Source: Halanaerobium saccharolyticum (GTDB taxonomy: Bacteria > Bacillota > Halanaerobiia > Halanaerobiales > Halanaerobiaceae). Taken from it: a stretch of 64,000 nucleotides of DNA. A program made the translations under genes and the position numbers. Shown here one piece after another: positions 43,913 to 52,841 of this stretch (its first letter is position 1; every line of letters begins with the position of its first letter). The notes beneath the pieces are model-generated. The model did no database searches. It saw only the letters and a list, made by a program, of their open reading frames with translations, and was not told the DNA's origin. Location: assembly GCF_004362045.1 (NCBI RefSeq), contig NZ_SNWX01000004.1:105396-169395 (forward strand), read 5' to 3'.

Positions 43913-45100
43913 ATGACAAATTCACGACATAAATCTTATAAACCCTTAAATATAAGACACGAAAATATAAAACAATTGATTAAACTACTTAAAAATTCGA
44001 AAAGAAAACTATCCAGAGCTGATATTGCAAGAGAACTTTCTTTGAGTACTCCAAGTGTCTCATCTATTGTAAATGTTTTAATAGACAGTGATATAATAAT
44101 TGAAACAGATGATGAGAATATCGGAAACAATGTCGGCAGAAAACCAATTTTACTTAAATTAAATGAAGACTGCGGCTATTTGCTGGGAGTATTAATTTCC
44201 GAAAAAAAACTAACAATTGCTCTAGCTAATTATCTAGGTGAGGTAATTAAAGAAGAAAGTTTTTATTATAAAGACAATAATAAAAAGTGTTTAGGTTTTT
44301 TAATTGATAGTATTGAACACCTTTTAAAAAATAATCAAATTGATTTAGATAAATTATTAAGTATTAGTATTTCTTTTCCCGGGGTATATGATCATGATGA
44401 ACAGGAAATAAAATTTGCCCCGCACAGTGGTGACTGGCAAAATGAGCCAATAATTAGCCGATTGAATGAAGAATATAACTGCCAGGTTAAGATGGAGAAC
44501 AATGTTAATACAGCTGTACTTGGCGAAAAATGGCAGGGTAAGATTGCAAAGAAAAATAATGCGGTATATTTAAAACTGGGAAATGGGATTGCAGCAGGAA
44601 TTATTATTAACGGCCAGTTATATCGTGGTTATAATAGTCTTGCAGGCGAAATCGGATTTTCTGTAACCAGTTCTAAGCAATTAACAGATAAAATAACTGA
44701 TAGTGGTTCTTTTGAGCAGCGATTTAATACTGATACAATGCTTGAAGAAATAAGGAAAGAAATTGGAATTGAAGTTTCAGATTTTAATGAGTTAAAGACT
44801 ATAGTTAAAGATAATCCAGAACTGAGTCGATATATAGACAATGTTAATCAAAATGTTAAGATGTTATTAATTAATCTGATAAGCATTTTAAATCCAGAAG
44901 TAATAGTTATTGGAGGAGAATATAGTCAGATAATTGATAATTATATTGTTGATCTAAAATCACAGATTTTAAAAAATGTTCCATTTGCTGCTGAGATTCT
45001 AGTATCTGAGTTAGAGGATGAGGTTTATGTTTTAGGAGCAATAGCAAATTCTCTCCAGAATCTTGAAAGAGAGTTAATAAAAAAATATTTTATGGAGTGA
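43913..45100 (+). CDS. ROK-family transcriptional repressor
   Basis: A 395-residue NagC/XylR-like protein. The N-terminal winged helix reads KRKLSRADIARELSLSTPSVSSIVN. The ROK part contains KMENNVNTAVLGEKW, VYLKLGNGIAAGIIINGQLYRG and VIVIGGEYSQI. The usual zinc motif (CxCGxxGC after GExGH) is absent: the sequence after LAGEIG has no cysteines. It heads the amino-sugar operon and has a 21-bp site just upstream that is repeated before the TRAP genes. It should release DNA when bound to GlcNAc-6-phosphate or a related sugar. Confidence 0.9.
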   Translation: MTNSRHKSYKPLNIRHENIKQLIKLLKNSKRKLSRADIARELSLSTPSVSSIVNVLIDSDIIIETDDENIGNNVGRKPILLKLNEDCGYLLGVLISEKKLTIALANYLGEVIKEESFYYKDNNKKCLGFLIDSIEHLLKNNQIDLDKLLSISISFPGVYDHDEQEIKFAPHSGDWQNEPIISRLNEEYNCQVKMENNVNTAVLGEKWQGKIAKKNNAVYLKLGNGIAAGIIINGQLYRGYNSLAGEIGFSVTSSKQLTDKITDSGSFEQRFNTDTMLEEIRKEIGIEVSDFNELKTIVKDNPELSRYIDNVNQNVKMLLINLISILNPEVIVIGGEYSQIIDNYIVDLKSQILKNVPFAAEILVSELEDEVYVLGAIANSLQNLERELIKKYFME

Positions 45101-45105
45101 TTAAA

Positions 45106-45501
45106 TTGAATGTTTTAAAAAGCGATACACTGGGTTATAAGATGATCTTTTCTAATCAGCGATGGGGGGTTGGATATAAAAATTATTCTCCCCAGCAAGA
45201 TCTGGTCTGGCAGAGACACTTTGAGAGTGATGAGGGATTTATACTTTTATCAGGTAAATGTTGTTTGTTAACTAAAAATGAGGGAAAGATAGATATTAAC
45301 TGGCTGGAAAAGTCAAAATTTTATCTGGTAAAAAAGAATGAATGGCATTTTAATTTGATGTTTAAAGATGCTGAAATATTTATAGTTGAAAATAATGATG
45401 TAAGTGAGTCAAATACTGAAAACGTAAAGCTTACAGAATCGGAGCAAAAATTCTTAAATAAAAATGAAGAAATATTAGATTTATTAAAAGAATTTTCTTA
45501 A
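45106..45501 (+). CDS. Cupin-like hypothetical protein
   Basis: A 131-residue protein with beta-rich pattern (QRWGVGYKNYSP, VWQRHFESDEGFILLSGKCCLLT, FYLVKKNEWHFNLMFKDAEIFIVE) like a small cupin. The metal ligands are incomplete. TTG 45106 is preferred because TGGAG lies 7-8 bases before it; GTG 45097 is too close. It starts within a few bases of the ROK stop, so the two are coupled. It may bind or isomerise a sugar; the function is unknown. Confidence 0.6.
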   Translation: MNVLKSDTLGYKMIFSNQRWGVGYKNYSPQQDLVWQRHFESDEGFILLSGKCCLLTKNEGKIDINWLEKSKFYLVKKNEWHFNLMFKDAEIFIVENNDVSESNTENVKLTESEQKFLNKNEEILDLLKEFS

Positions 45502-45528
45502 TATTATTACATGGAAAGGGGGTAAAAT

Positions 45529-46698
45529 ATGCTGCAGTTATTAAATGCTGATCTGATAACTCCATATCAGATCAAAAAAGCAAATCTTTTAATCCAGAAC
45601 AAAAAAATTATTAGCATTGGTAACAATATACATCAGGATGCAGAAACTCTAGACTTAACTGGCAAATATATAGCACCTGGTTTTATTGATATCCACTTAC
45701 ATGGGGGTGGCGGAGCTGATTTAATGGATGGTGATGTAGATTCCATTTTAAAAATTGCTGAAAGTCATATTAAGTACGGTACCACAAGTTTTTATCCTAC
45801 TACTTTAACAGCAAAAGATGAAGAATTATTTAAATTGTTTGATAATTTAAAAATAGCAATATCCAAAAATAACAAAGGTGCCAGAATTATGGGGGTTCAC
45901 TTAGAAGGTCCATATTTATCTGCTAATCAAAAAGGAGCTCAAGATGAAAGATTTTTAAAAGAACCAATCGCAGAGCATTATAAAAAAATTATAAATAGTT
46001 CAGATTATATTGCGCGAGTTACCGCAGCACCAGAAATACCAGGAGCATTAGAATTGGCATCTTTTTTACAGCAAAAAGGTATTATTGCATCTATTGGGCA
46101 TACTGATGCAGAATATCAGGATATGCTCAAGGCGCTTGAACATGGATATAGTTTACTGACTCATTTTTATTCGGGTATGAGTTCCTTAAAGAGGGTAAAT
46201 GGTTCTAGAGTCCTTGGAGCTGTAGAATCAGGATATTTATTTGATGAATTTAATGTGGAAATTATTGCAGATGGATATCATCTGCCACCTGAATTATTAA
46301 AATTGATTTATAAGATAAAAGGAGCAGACAGTATAGTTTTAGTGACAGATGCTATGCGTGGTGCAGGAATGCCGGAAGGTAAGTCTATTTTAGGTAGTTT
46401 AGAAAATGGTATAGAAGTAATAATTGAAGATGGAGTTGCAAAGATGCCGGATCGTCAGGCCTTTGCAGGCAGTGTTGCAACAATGGACAGGCTTGTTCGA
46501 AATATGATTAAATTAGCAGATGTTCCCTTAACTGAAGCAGTTAAAATGGCTACACTTACTCCAGCAAAAATAATGGGTATTGCTGATCAAAAAGGAACTA
46601 TCTCTCAGGGGAAAGATGCTGATTTGGTTATTTTAAATAAAGAATTAGAAGTTGAAATTGTTATTGTAGAGGGAGATATACGATATCAAAAGGGATAA
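45529..46698 (+). CDS. nagA: N-acetylglucosamine-6-phosphate deacetylase
   Basis: A 389-residue amidohydrolase. It has the metal site DIHLHGGGGADLMDG, GVHLEGPYLS, IGHTDA, a variant THFYSGMSS where the family normally has THLFNAM, and VTDAMRGAGMP. It removes acetate from GlcNAc-6-phosphate in the cytosol. The partner NagB is encoded after the TRAP genes. GGGGGT precedes the ATG. The variant motif is worth noting but the catalytic Asp and His are kept. Confidence 0.92.
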   Translation: MLQLLNADLITPYQIKKANLLIQNKKIISIGNNIHQDAETLDLTGKYIAPGFIDIHLHGGGGADLMDGDVDSILKIAESHIKYGTTSFYPTTLTAKDEELFKLFDNLKIAISKNNKGARIMGVHLEGPYLSANQKGAQDERFLKEPIAEHYKKIINSSDYIARVTAAPEIPGALELASFLQQKGIIASIGHTDAEYQDMLKALEHGYSLLTHFYSGMSSLKRVNGSRVLGAVESGYLFDEFNVEIIADGYHLPPELLKLIYKIKGADSIVLVTDAMRGAGMPEGKSILGSLENGIEVIIEDGVAKMPDRQAFAGSVATMDRLVRNMIKLADVPLTEAVKMATLTPAKIMGIADQKGTISQGKDADLVILNKELEVEIVIVEGDIRYQKG

Positions 46699-46720
46699 GA
46701 ATTATTTTTTAATTAATTAG

Positions 46721-46741
46721 TTAGTTAACCTAATTAATTAA
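46721..46741 (+). promoter_or_regulatory. ROK operator, copy 2 (inverted)
   Basis: Exact reverse complement of the 21-bp site at 43865-43885, placed before the TRAP genes, with an extra half-site (TTAATTAATTAG) just upstream. Confidence 0.75.
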
Positions 46742-46833
46742 CTATTAAGGGAGGTGATGCTGCTAATAAAAGCGATATGGAGTTTTTATGGTCTTTAGAA
46801 ATTATTAAAACAAAATTATGGGGGTATAAAAAA

Positions 46834-47799
46834 ATGAAGAAAATTTTATCTTTGCTTTTCGTATTTGCTTTGTTATTAACCTTTGGGCAGACTGTTATGG
46901 CTGAGACAATCACTTTAAAACTCGCTGAGAATCAACCTGCAGATAACCCTGTGACAAAAGCAGATCTCTATTTTGCTGACTTAGTTGAAGAAAAAACAAA
47001 TGGGGAAGTAGTAATTGATGTACACTATGGTGCCACTTTAGGTCAGGAAGCAGAAACAATTTCTATGGCTCGTACTGGTGTTGTTGCAATGGCAAGAGTA
47101 AATGCTGTACCACTGGCAGAAGTTGTAAGTGATGTTGGAGTATTTAATCTACCTTTTATTTTCAGTAATTATGATCATCTCTGGAATGTACTAGAAAGTG
47201 ATGTTGGAACAGAAATTAATAGCAAACTTGAAGAAGTTGGTCTGGTAGGTCTTACCTGGTTTGAATCTGGTTTTAGAAGTTTTTATACAACTGAACCGGT
47301 AGCAGAACTAAGTGATCTGGCAGGAATGAACATCAGAGTTCAGGAAGCTGAATTACCAATGAAAATGGTGGAACTTCTTGGAGCGAACCCAACACCGATG
47401 CCTTATGGTGATGTTTACAGTGGCCTACAGACTGGTGTAATTGATGGTGCAGAAAATGATTATGTAAGTTATTATACTTCAAGTCATTATGAGGTTGCTC
47501 CATATTATGCAGTAGATAATCATATACATCCACCAGCAATTATCATAATGAATAAAGCTAAACTTGAAAGTCTTTCTAAAGAACATCAGCAGGCAATAAT
47601 GGAAGCTGCAGAAGAAGCAAAAGAATTTGAAAAACAAGAAATGAGAGCTTTCCAGGATGAATCTAAAGCAAAAGTATTAGAAGCTGGAGTAGAAATTACA
47701 GAAGTAGATACATCAGAGTTTCAGGAAGCAGTAATGCCACTTTATGAAGAGTATCCTGAGCTCCAGGGTTATATTGATAGAATTATTGAATTACAATAA
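46834..47799 (+). CDS. dctP: TRAP transporter solute-binding protein (DctP)
   Basis: A 321-residue secreted protein. Residues 1-24 form a signal peptide (MKKILSLLFVFALLLTFGQT ... MA). DctP features are KLAENQPADNPVTKADLYFADLV, the conserved Arg in DLAGMNIRVQEA, and YGDVYSGLQTGVIDGAEND. ATG 46834 is chosen for the GGGGG site and signal peptide; a longer frame to 46777 lacks these. Position inside the nagA-nagB operon points to an amino sugar or sialic-acid-type ligand. Confidence 0.92.
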   Translation: MKKILSLLFVFALLLTFGQTVMAETITLKLAENQPADNPVTKADLYFADLVEEKTNGEVVIDVHYGATLGQEAETISMARTGVVAMARVNAVPLAEVVSDVGVFNLPFIFSNYDHLWNVLESDVGTEINSKLEEVGLVGLTWFESGFRSFYTTEPVAELSDLAGMNIRVQEAELPMKMVELLGANPTPMPYGDVYSGLQTGVIDGAENDYVSYYTSSHYEVAPYYAVDNHIHPPAIIIMNKAKLESLSKEHQQAIMEAAEEAKEFEKQEMRAFQDESKAKVLEAGVEITEVDTSEFQEAVMPLYEEYPELQGYIDRIIELQ

Positions 47800-47812
47800 A
47801 CACTTATTTACA

Positions 47813-47842
47813 GGTATAATCCTCTGCAAAGGGGATTATACC
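47813..47842 (+). promoter_or_regulatory. Hairpin between dctP and dctQ
   Basis: GGTATAATCC (47813-47822) and GGATTATACC (47833-47842) form a perfect 10-bp stem without a T-run. Confidence 0.7.
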
Positions 47843-47865
47843 ACTTTAAATCTGGGGGTAAGCTT

Positions 47866-48366
47866 ATGCCAAAAAAATTGTTAAATCAAATTTATGAAGG
47901 TATTTATAAAATCATAACTTTTATCTGTGTTTCTTCATTAATAGTTTTAGTAGCTTTAGTCTTTGTATCAGTGGTTATGCGTTATGTATTTAGTTCGCCA
48001 ATTAGGGGGGCTCAGGAGTTTTCGATATATTTATTATTATGGTTTGGATTTCTGGGAATCATTAAAGGTCATAGAGATGGAAACCATATTAGTATAACCT
48101 TTTTTGTAGACAAGTTACCTGAAAAAGGGAAAAAAGTAATGAATTTATTTTCAGAATTAATGATTATGCTATTTAGTGGAACAATGTTTTATCAGGGGCT
48201 TAAGTTATATGAATACAATATAATTAGTCCATTACCTGCTACTAATATTCCTTCGAGAACACTTGCTGTTTTAATAAGTATAGTAGGGATAATGTTAGTA
48301 ATACAGAGCACTATTAAAATGTTTTTTATGGTGTTTAGGGAGGGAGAAACATGGAGCCGGCAATAA
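47866..48366 (+). CDS. dctQ: TRAP transporter small permease (DctQ)
   Basis: A 166-residue membrane protein with four segments (FICVSSLIVLVALVFVSVVM, EFSIYLLLWFGFLGIIKG, MNLFSELMIMLFSGTMFYQ, LAVLISIVGIMLVIQSTIKM). RYVFSSPIRGAQEF and HRDGNHISITFF are typical DctQ. It overlaps the DctM gene by 16 bases. Sequence is clearly different from the DctQ at 35665, so the two TRAP systems are not a recent duplication. Confidence 0.9.
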   Translation: MPKKLLNQIYEGIYKIITFICVSSLIVLVALVFVSVVMRYVFSSPIRGAQEFSIYLLLWFGFLGIIKGHRDGNHISITFFVDKLPEKGKKVMNLFSELMIMLFSGTMFYQGLKLYEYNIISPLPATNIPSRTLAVLISIVGIMLVIQSTIKMFFMVFREGETWSRQ

Positions 48367-49634
48367 TTATACTCTTAGGATCATTTTTTCTTTTAATATT
48401 TTTAAATGTCCCGATAGCTTTTGCAATGGGTATATCTTCGGTTTTAACAAGTTATTATCTAGACATTCAATTAATCATGGTATTCCAGCGCATGATTTCT
48501 GGTTTGAGAACCTTTACTTTTCTGGCAGTTCCATTTTTTATTTTAGTCGGATTAATTATGGGGAATTCCGGTATTTCTGAAAAGATAATTAAATTTGCAA
48601 GTCTTTTTATCGGTAGAATCAAAGGTGGATTGGCCATGGTTAATGTATTGGCCAGTATGCTTTTTGGTGGAATTTCTGGTTCATCATCTGCTGATGTATC
48701 TTCAATTGGGGCTCTTTTAATTCCTTTGATGCAGGAGGAAGGATATGATGATGATTTTTCGGTTGCAGTAACTACAACTTCTTCAGTTCAGGGAGTAATA
48801 ATTCCACCAAGTCAAAATATAATTTATTACTCACTTGCTGCTGGCGGTTTATCTGTTGGACGTTTGTTTATAGCTGGTTATATACCTGGAATTACCCTTG
48901 GTATATTTTTGATGGTCTTATGTTATATTCTAGCTAGAAAGAGAGATTATCCAACTGGTGAAACCATTGCCTTAAAAGAGGTGCCTAAGGTTGTGTTTGA
49001 TTCATTTTTAGGACTATTTACTATAATTATAATTATTGGCGGTATTGTAGCTGGAGTATTTACTGCTACTGAATCAGCGGCAGTGGCTGTGGTTTATGTT
49101 CTGTTTTTATCTCTCTTTGTCTATAAGTCGCTGACTATAAAAGATATAATTAAAATTTTTAATCAGTCTATTGGCACACTCTCAATGATCATTGCAATAA
49201 TAAGTACCTCGAGTGCTTTTGCCTGGCTGCTGGCTTATTTAAATATTCCACAGCTATTATTAAATTCACTCCTAGGCATAACTGAGAATAGAATAATTTT
49301 ATTGCTTTTAATTAATGTTATTCTGCTCTTTTTGGGAATGATAATGGACATGGGAATTATAATCTTACTTATAACTCCAATATTACTGCCGATAGTTGTA
49401 CAACTTGGAATGAACCCAATTCAATTTGGGATCATGATGATGTTGAATCTGGGTATTGGCTTAAATACCCCTCCAGTTGGGACATCTTTATATATAGGCT
49501 GTGCAATAGCCGGTATAAAAATTGAAGAAACTTTAAAGATCTTAGTGCCATTTTACATAGTAATGGGAGCAGTGCTTTTATTAACTACATTCTGGCCAGA
49601 ATTTACATTATATTTACCAGATTTAATTTTCTAA
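48351..49634 (+). CDS. dctM: TRAP transporter large permease (DctM)
   Basis: A 427-residue membrane protein of about 12 segments. It shows LNVPIAFAMGISS, FLAVPFFILVGLIMGNSGIS, GGISGSSSADVSSIGA and NTPPVGTSLYIGCAIAG. It forms the permease for the amino sugar delivered by the DctP at 46834. The ATG follows GGGAGGGAG. It belongs to the ROK-controlled operon and is followed by nagB. Confidence 0.93.
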   Translation: MEPAIIILLGSFFLLIFLNVPIAFAMGISSVLTSYYLDIQLIMVFQRMISGLRTFTFLAVPFFILVGLIMGNSGISEKIIKFASLFIGRIKGGLAMVNVLASMLFGGISGSSSADVSSIGALLIPLMQEEGYDDDFSVAVTTTSSVQGVIIPPSQNIIYYSLAAGGLSVGRLFIAGYIPGITLGIFLMVLCYILARKRDYPTGETIALKEVPKVVFDSFLGLFTIIIIIGGIVAGVFTATESAAVAVVYVLFLSLFVYKSLTIKDIIKIFNQSIGTLSMIIAIISTSSAFAWLLAYLNIPQLLLNSLLGITENRIILLLLINVILLFLGMIMDMGIIILLITPILLPIVVQLGMNPIQFGIMMMLNLGIGLNTPPVGTSLYIGCAIAGIKIEETLKILVPFYIVMGAVLLLTTFWPEFTLYLPDLIF

Positions 49635-49665
49635 TTACAATTAATCAAATAGGAGGAAACAAAAA

Positions 49666-50403
49666 ATGAAGATAAATGTTTATCAAGACAAAAAAACAAC
49701 AAGTAAATATGCAGCAGAAAGAGCTAGAGAGATTTTGATTGAAAGTATCGAAAAAGATGGGGAAGCAGTATTTATTATTGCTACCGGTAATTCTCAACTT
49801 GATTTTTTAGCAGCACTGGTAGAGTTTGATGATATAGATTGGTCCAAAACTAAGCTTTATCATTTGGATGAATATGTAGGTATAGATGAAACTCATAAGG
49901 CCAGTTTTAGAAAATATATTAAAGAAAACTTCATTTCTAAAGTTGGTGAATTAAAAGAAATTAATTTAATTGATGGCATGAATGATCCAGAAAAAGAATG
50001 TCAGAGGTTGAATCAAAAAATTAAGGAAGAAGATAAAATCCAGGCGGCATTTGTTGGCATAGGTGAAAACGGTCATCTGGCTTTTAATGAACCACCTGCA
50101 GATTTTGAAGAAGAAGCGCCTTTTATTATTATTGAGCTGGATGATGTTTCCCGAAAACAGCAGGTTAAAGAAGGCTGGTTTGAGACTATTGCTGATGTTC
50201 CCAAAAATGCGATTACGATGACAGTTAAACAGATTATGAAGTCAGAAAATATTATCTGCACAGTGCCCGGTTCAAGAAAAGCCGAGGCTGTAAAAAATTG
50301 CCTGGGAGATGATAAAATTTCAGTTGACTGTCCTTCCTCAATTTTAAAAGAGCATAAAAGTACAGATGTCTTTTTAGACGAAGATTCGGCAGAATTGTTA
50401 TAA
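49666..50403 (+). CDS. nagB: Glucosamine-6-phosphate deaminase
   Basis: A 245-residue enzyme with IATGNSQLDFLAAL, YHLDEYVG (catalytic Asp), GIGENGHLAFNEPPADF (catalytic Glu/His) and TVPGSRKAEAVKN. It converts glucosamine-6-phosphate to fructose-6-phosphate and ammonia in the cytosol. It closes the amino-sugar operon; AGGAGGAA precedes the ATG and a terminator follows the stop. No separate GlcNAc kinase is in the cluster. Confidence 0.93.
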   Translation: MKINVYQDKKTTSKYAAERAREILIESIEKDGEAVFIIATGNSQLDFLAALVEFDDIDWSKTKLYHLDEYVGIDETHKASFRKYIKENFISKVGELKEINLIDGMNDPEKECQRLNQKIKEEDKIQAAFVGIGENGHLAFNEPPADFEEEAPFIIIELDDVSRKQQVKEGWFETIADVPKNAITMTVKQIMKSENIICTVPGSRKAEAVKNCLGDDKISVDCPSSILKEHKSTDVFLDEDSAELL

Positions 50404-50418
50404 ATTAAAATTATAAAT

Positions 50419-50479
50419 AAGACTCCCTTTTAAAAAAACGGTAGTATAAAAAAAGTGGGACATAGAAGGGAGTCTTTTT
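50419..50479 (+). terminator. Terminator after nagB
   Basis: AAGACTCCCTT (50419-50429) pairs with AAGGGAGTCTT (50466-50476), followed by T-run. Confidence 0.8.
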
Positions 50480-50515
50480 ATAAATACGATTTTAAATATC
50501 TTAAATATTTTGAAT

Positions 50516-50549
50516 TTGACAAAAATAATAAAGTGTGTAATAATATAAT
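50516..50549 (+). promoter_or_regulatory. Promoter of the ABC/NAGPA operon
   Basis: TTGACA (50516-50521). The -10 is AATAAT or TAATAT near 50539-50546, with a TATAAT at 50544-50549 at poorer spacing. Confidence 0.55.
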
Positions 50550-50567
50550 AAAGTTTTTTAAATAAAA

Positions 50568-50583
50568 TTGCTAACGATGGCAA
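50568..50583 (+). promoter_or_regulatory. LacI-type operator O1
   Basis: TTGCTAACGATGGCAA, a near-perfect palindrome about 20-30 bases downstream of the promoter. Confidence 0.75.
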
Positions 50584-50620
50584 AAAAAATTAAAGCAAGG
50601 AGGTTATTTTTTGAATTATT

Positions 50621-50636
50621 TTGCCAACGATGGCAA
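50621..50636 (+). promoter_or_regulatory. LacI-type operator O2
   Basis: TTGCCAACGATGGCAA, perfect palindrome (arms TTGCCA/TGGCAA), 53 bp from O1 centre to centre (about five helical turns). It lies between two candidate starts of the binding protein. Confidence 0.8.
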
Positions 50637-50649
50637 AAAGGGGGACAAA

Positions 50650-51900
50650 ATGAGAAAAAATATTATTTTGCTGACTTTTTTACTTATCGTTCTAGTTTCT
50701 ATTTCCGTAGGTGCTGAAGACATAGTTTTAAATTATTACTCTCATGGCGTAGAAAATGGTACCAGAATGGATATTATTGAAGAGTTTGAGGCAACACATC
50801 CTGGAATAAAAGTAAATTTAGTAGAATTACCACAGGATACAAATAAAAAGTTACAGATGATAAATACTATTTTACAGTCTCAGGATAATTCAATGGATAT
50901 TTTTGATTCTGATGTGACATGGCCACCAATTTTTGCAGCTGCTGGTTGGGTAGAGCCTTTAGATGGCTACTTATCTGAAGTTGAAATGGACGATTTTTTA
51001 CCTGGACCGGTTGGTGCAGTAACATACATGGGTAAAGTATGGGGAGTTCCTTATCGTACAGATGCTGGAATGCTCTATTACAGAAAAGATCTTTTAGAAA
51101 AACATAATAAAGAAGTGCCTAAAACCTGGGATGAATTAATTGAAACTTCCAGGTATATTATGGAGAGGGAAGAAGGAATTAAAGGTCATGCAGGTTCCTG
51201 GGCTCAATATGAAGGTTTAACCTGTAACCTGATGGAATTTGTCTGGAGTTATGGAGGAAAAGTGTTTAATGAAGAAGGAGAAGTAGTCTATAATAGCCCT
51301 GAAACAGTTGCAGCTGTTTCAACAATGACTGATATGATTAATAAAGATAATATTATGCCTAATGGTATAGTTAATTTTTATAGTGGTGATGCAAGAGCGC
51401 CTTTCTTCTCCGGTAAACTTGTATTCTTAAGAGACTGGCCAAGTGGATGGCGTAAGTCCCAGAATCCTGATAACTCTCAGGTGGTTGGAAAAGTGGGAAT
51501 TGCAGCTCTTCCAATGGGAAGTCCTGATCAGAGAAGTTATTCCACTCTGGGCGGCTGGCAGGTAATGGTTTCTAAGTATTCAGATCATAAAGAAGAGGCA
51601 GTTGAATTTGCCAAGTTCAGAGGCGGTAAAGAAGCTCAGAAGATGGCTGCTCTAGGTCTAAGTCATATTCCTGCTAGAGAATCATTATATTCTGATTCTG
51701 ATATTCTAGAAAAAATGCCTTTTATTGAAGATATGTTTCCTGCTTTTGTAAGTGCATACCCAAGACCTAAGTCTCCTTATTATGCAGAGGTTTCCAATAT
51801 TCTGCAGGTGGAAACACAAAAAGCATTTGTAGAAGATAAAACAGCAGCAGAGGCTGTAAAAGATGCTGATCAAAGAATTAAAGATTTACTGGGACAATAA
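50650..51900 (+). CDS. ABC transporter sugar-binding protein
   Basis: A 416-residue family-1 extracellular binding protein. The signal peptide (MRKNIILLTFLLIVLVSISVGA) has no lipobox Cys. DCATWPP-like phrase FDSDVTWPPIFAAAGWVEPL, VWGVPYRTDAGMLYYRKDLL and FYSGDARAPFFSGK match MalE/UgpB-type proteins. ATG 50650 fits the signal peptide and has AAGGGGG; an alternative TTG at 50611 has an excellent AGGAGGT site and would add 13 residues. The operator O2 sits between. The ligand is unknown, but a glycoside is likely given the genes downstream. Confidence 0.9.
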   Translation: MRKNIILLTFLLIVLVSISVGAEDIVLNYYSHGVENGTRMDIIEEFEATHPGIKVNLVELPQDTNKKLQMINTILQSQDNSMDIFDSDVTWPPIFAAAGWVEPLDGYLSEVEMDDFLPGPVGAVTYMGKVWGVPYRTDAGMLYYRKDLLEKHNKEVPKTWDELIETSRYIMEREEGIKGHAGSWAQYEGLTCNLMEFVWSYGGKVFNEEGEVVYNSPETVAAVSTMTDMINKDNIMPNGIVNFYSGDARAPFFSGKLVFLRDWPSGWRKSQNPDNSQVVGKVGIAALPMGSPDQRSYSTLGGWQVMVSKYSDHKEEAVEFAKFRGGKEAQKMAALGLSHIPARESLYSDSDILEKMPFIEDMFPAFVSAYPRPKSPYYAEVSNILQVETQKAFVEDKTAAEAVKDADQRIKDLLGQ

Positions 51901-51912
51901 CTAATAAAATCT

Positions 51913-51934
51913 GGGGCTATGTTCGCATAGCCCC
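51913..51934 (+). promoter_or_regulatory. Hairpin after the binding-protein gene
   Basis: GGGGCTATG (51913-51921), TTCG loop, CATAGCCCC (51926-51934). No T-run; probably protects the binding-protein mRNA. Confidence 0.7.
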
Positions 51935-51955
51935 CAAACTATTGGGGTTGATTGA

Positions 51956-52831
51956 ATGAAGGCTAAAGACAAAATGGGATATTTATTTATTATTCCTTCT
52001 TTAATTTTGATTTTTGCTTTAATATTGTATCCTGTATTTAATACACTTTATTTAAGTTTTTTTAACTATAGGGTTCAGACAATGGCATTAGGAAAGACTT
52101 TTGTTGGTTTAAGAAATTTTATTAAAATCTTTAATGATGAGACTTTTTTTAAATCATTAAAATTTACCCTGCTTTTTACAGTAGTAGCAGTAAGCATGGA
52201 AACCATAATTGGAATGATCTTTGCTAATATAATGAATAGAAAACTTCCAGGTCAGGGAATTATTAGAACTTCAGTTTTAATCCCCTGGGCTATTCCTACA
52301 ATAATTTCAGGTTTGATGTGGAAGTTTATGTACAGTCAGCAGTACGGCATAATTAATCATATTTTTTTAAAGTTACAGTTTATTAAGGAAGCAATTCCCT
52401 GGCTCAGTGATTCTTTTGTTGCTGTTATCGCAGTAATTATTGCAGATGTCTGGAAAACAACACCATATATGTCGCTTTTAATCTTATCCGGCCTTCAGAC
52501 AATTCCGATTCAACTTTATGAAGCAGCAGCGATAGATGGAGCAAATAGAAAAGATATTTTTCTTAAAATTACATTACCACTAATTAAGCCGGTTTTATCT
52601 GTAGCTATTTTGTTCAGGGTGCTTGCTACTTTTAGAATATATGATTTAATTGCAGTTTTAACAAGTGGTGGCCCGGCAAATGCTACTCAAAGTTTATCTT
52701 TATATACTATTAAGACATACTTTGATTTTGGGAATATTGGTTATGGAGCTGCACTTGCAACTGTGACTTTTATAATTTCCCTACTCATTAGTTTATTGTT
52801 TTTAGATTCTCTTAAATCAAAATTGGAATAG
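51956..52831 (+). CDS. ABC sugar transporter permease (MalF-like)
   Basis: A 291-residue membrane protein with six segments and the conserved EAA loop (YEAAAIDGANRKDIFLKITLPLIKP). It forms the inner-membrane channel with the next gene. GGGGTTG precedes the ATG. As is common for such operons, no ATPase gene is present, so a shared MsmK-type ATPase elsewhere must power it. Confidence 0.92.
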   Translation: MKAKDKMGYLFIIPSLILIFALILYPVFNTLYLSFFNYRVQTMALGKTFVGLRNFIKIFNDETFFKSLKFTLLFTVVAVSMETIIGMIFANIMNRKLPGQGIIRTSVLIPWAIPTIISGLMWKFMYSQQYGIINHIFLKLQFIKEAIPWLSDSFVAVIAVIIADVWKTTPYMSLLILSGLQTIPIQLYEAAAIDGANRKDIFLKITLPLIKPVLSVAILFRVLATFRIYDLIAVLTSGGPANATQSLSLYTIKTYFDFGNIGYGAALATVTFIISLLISLLFLDSLKSKLE

Positions 52832-52841
52832 GGGAGATAAA

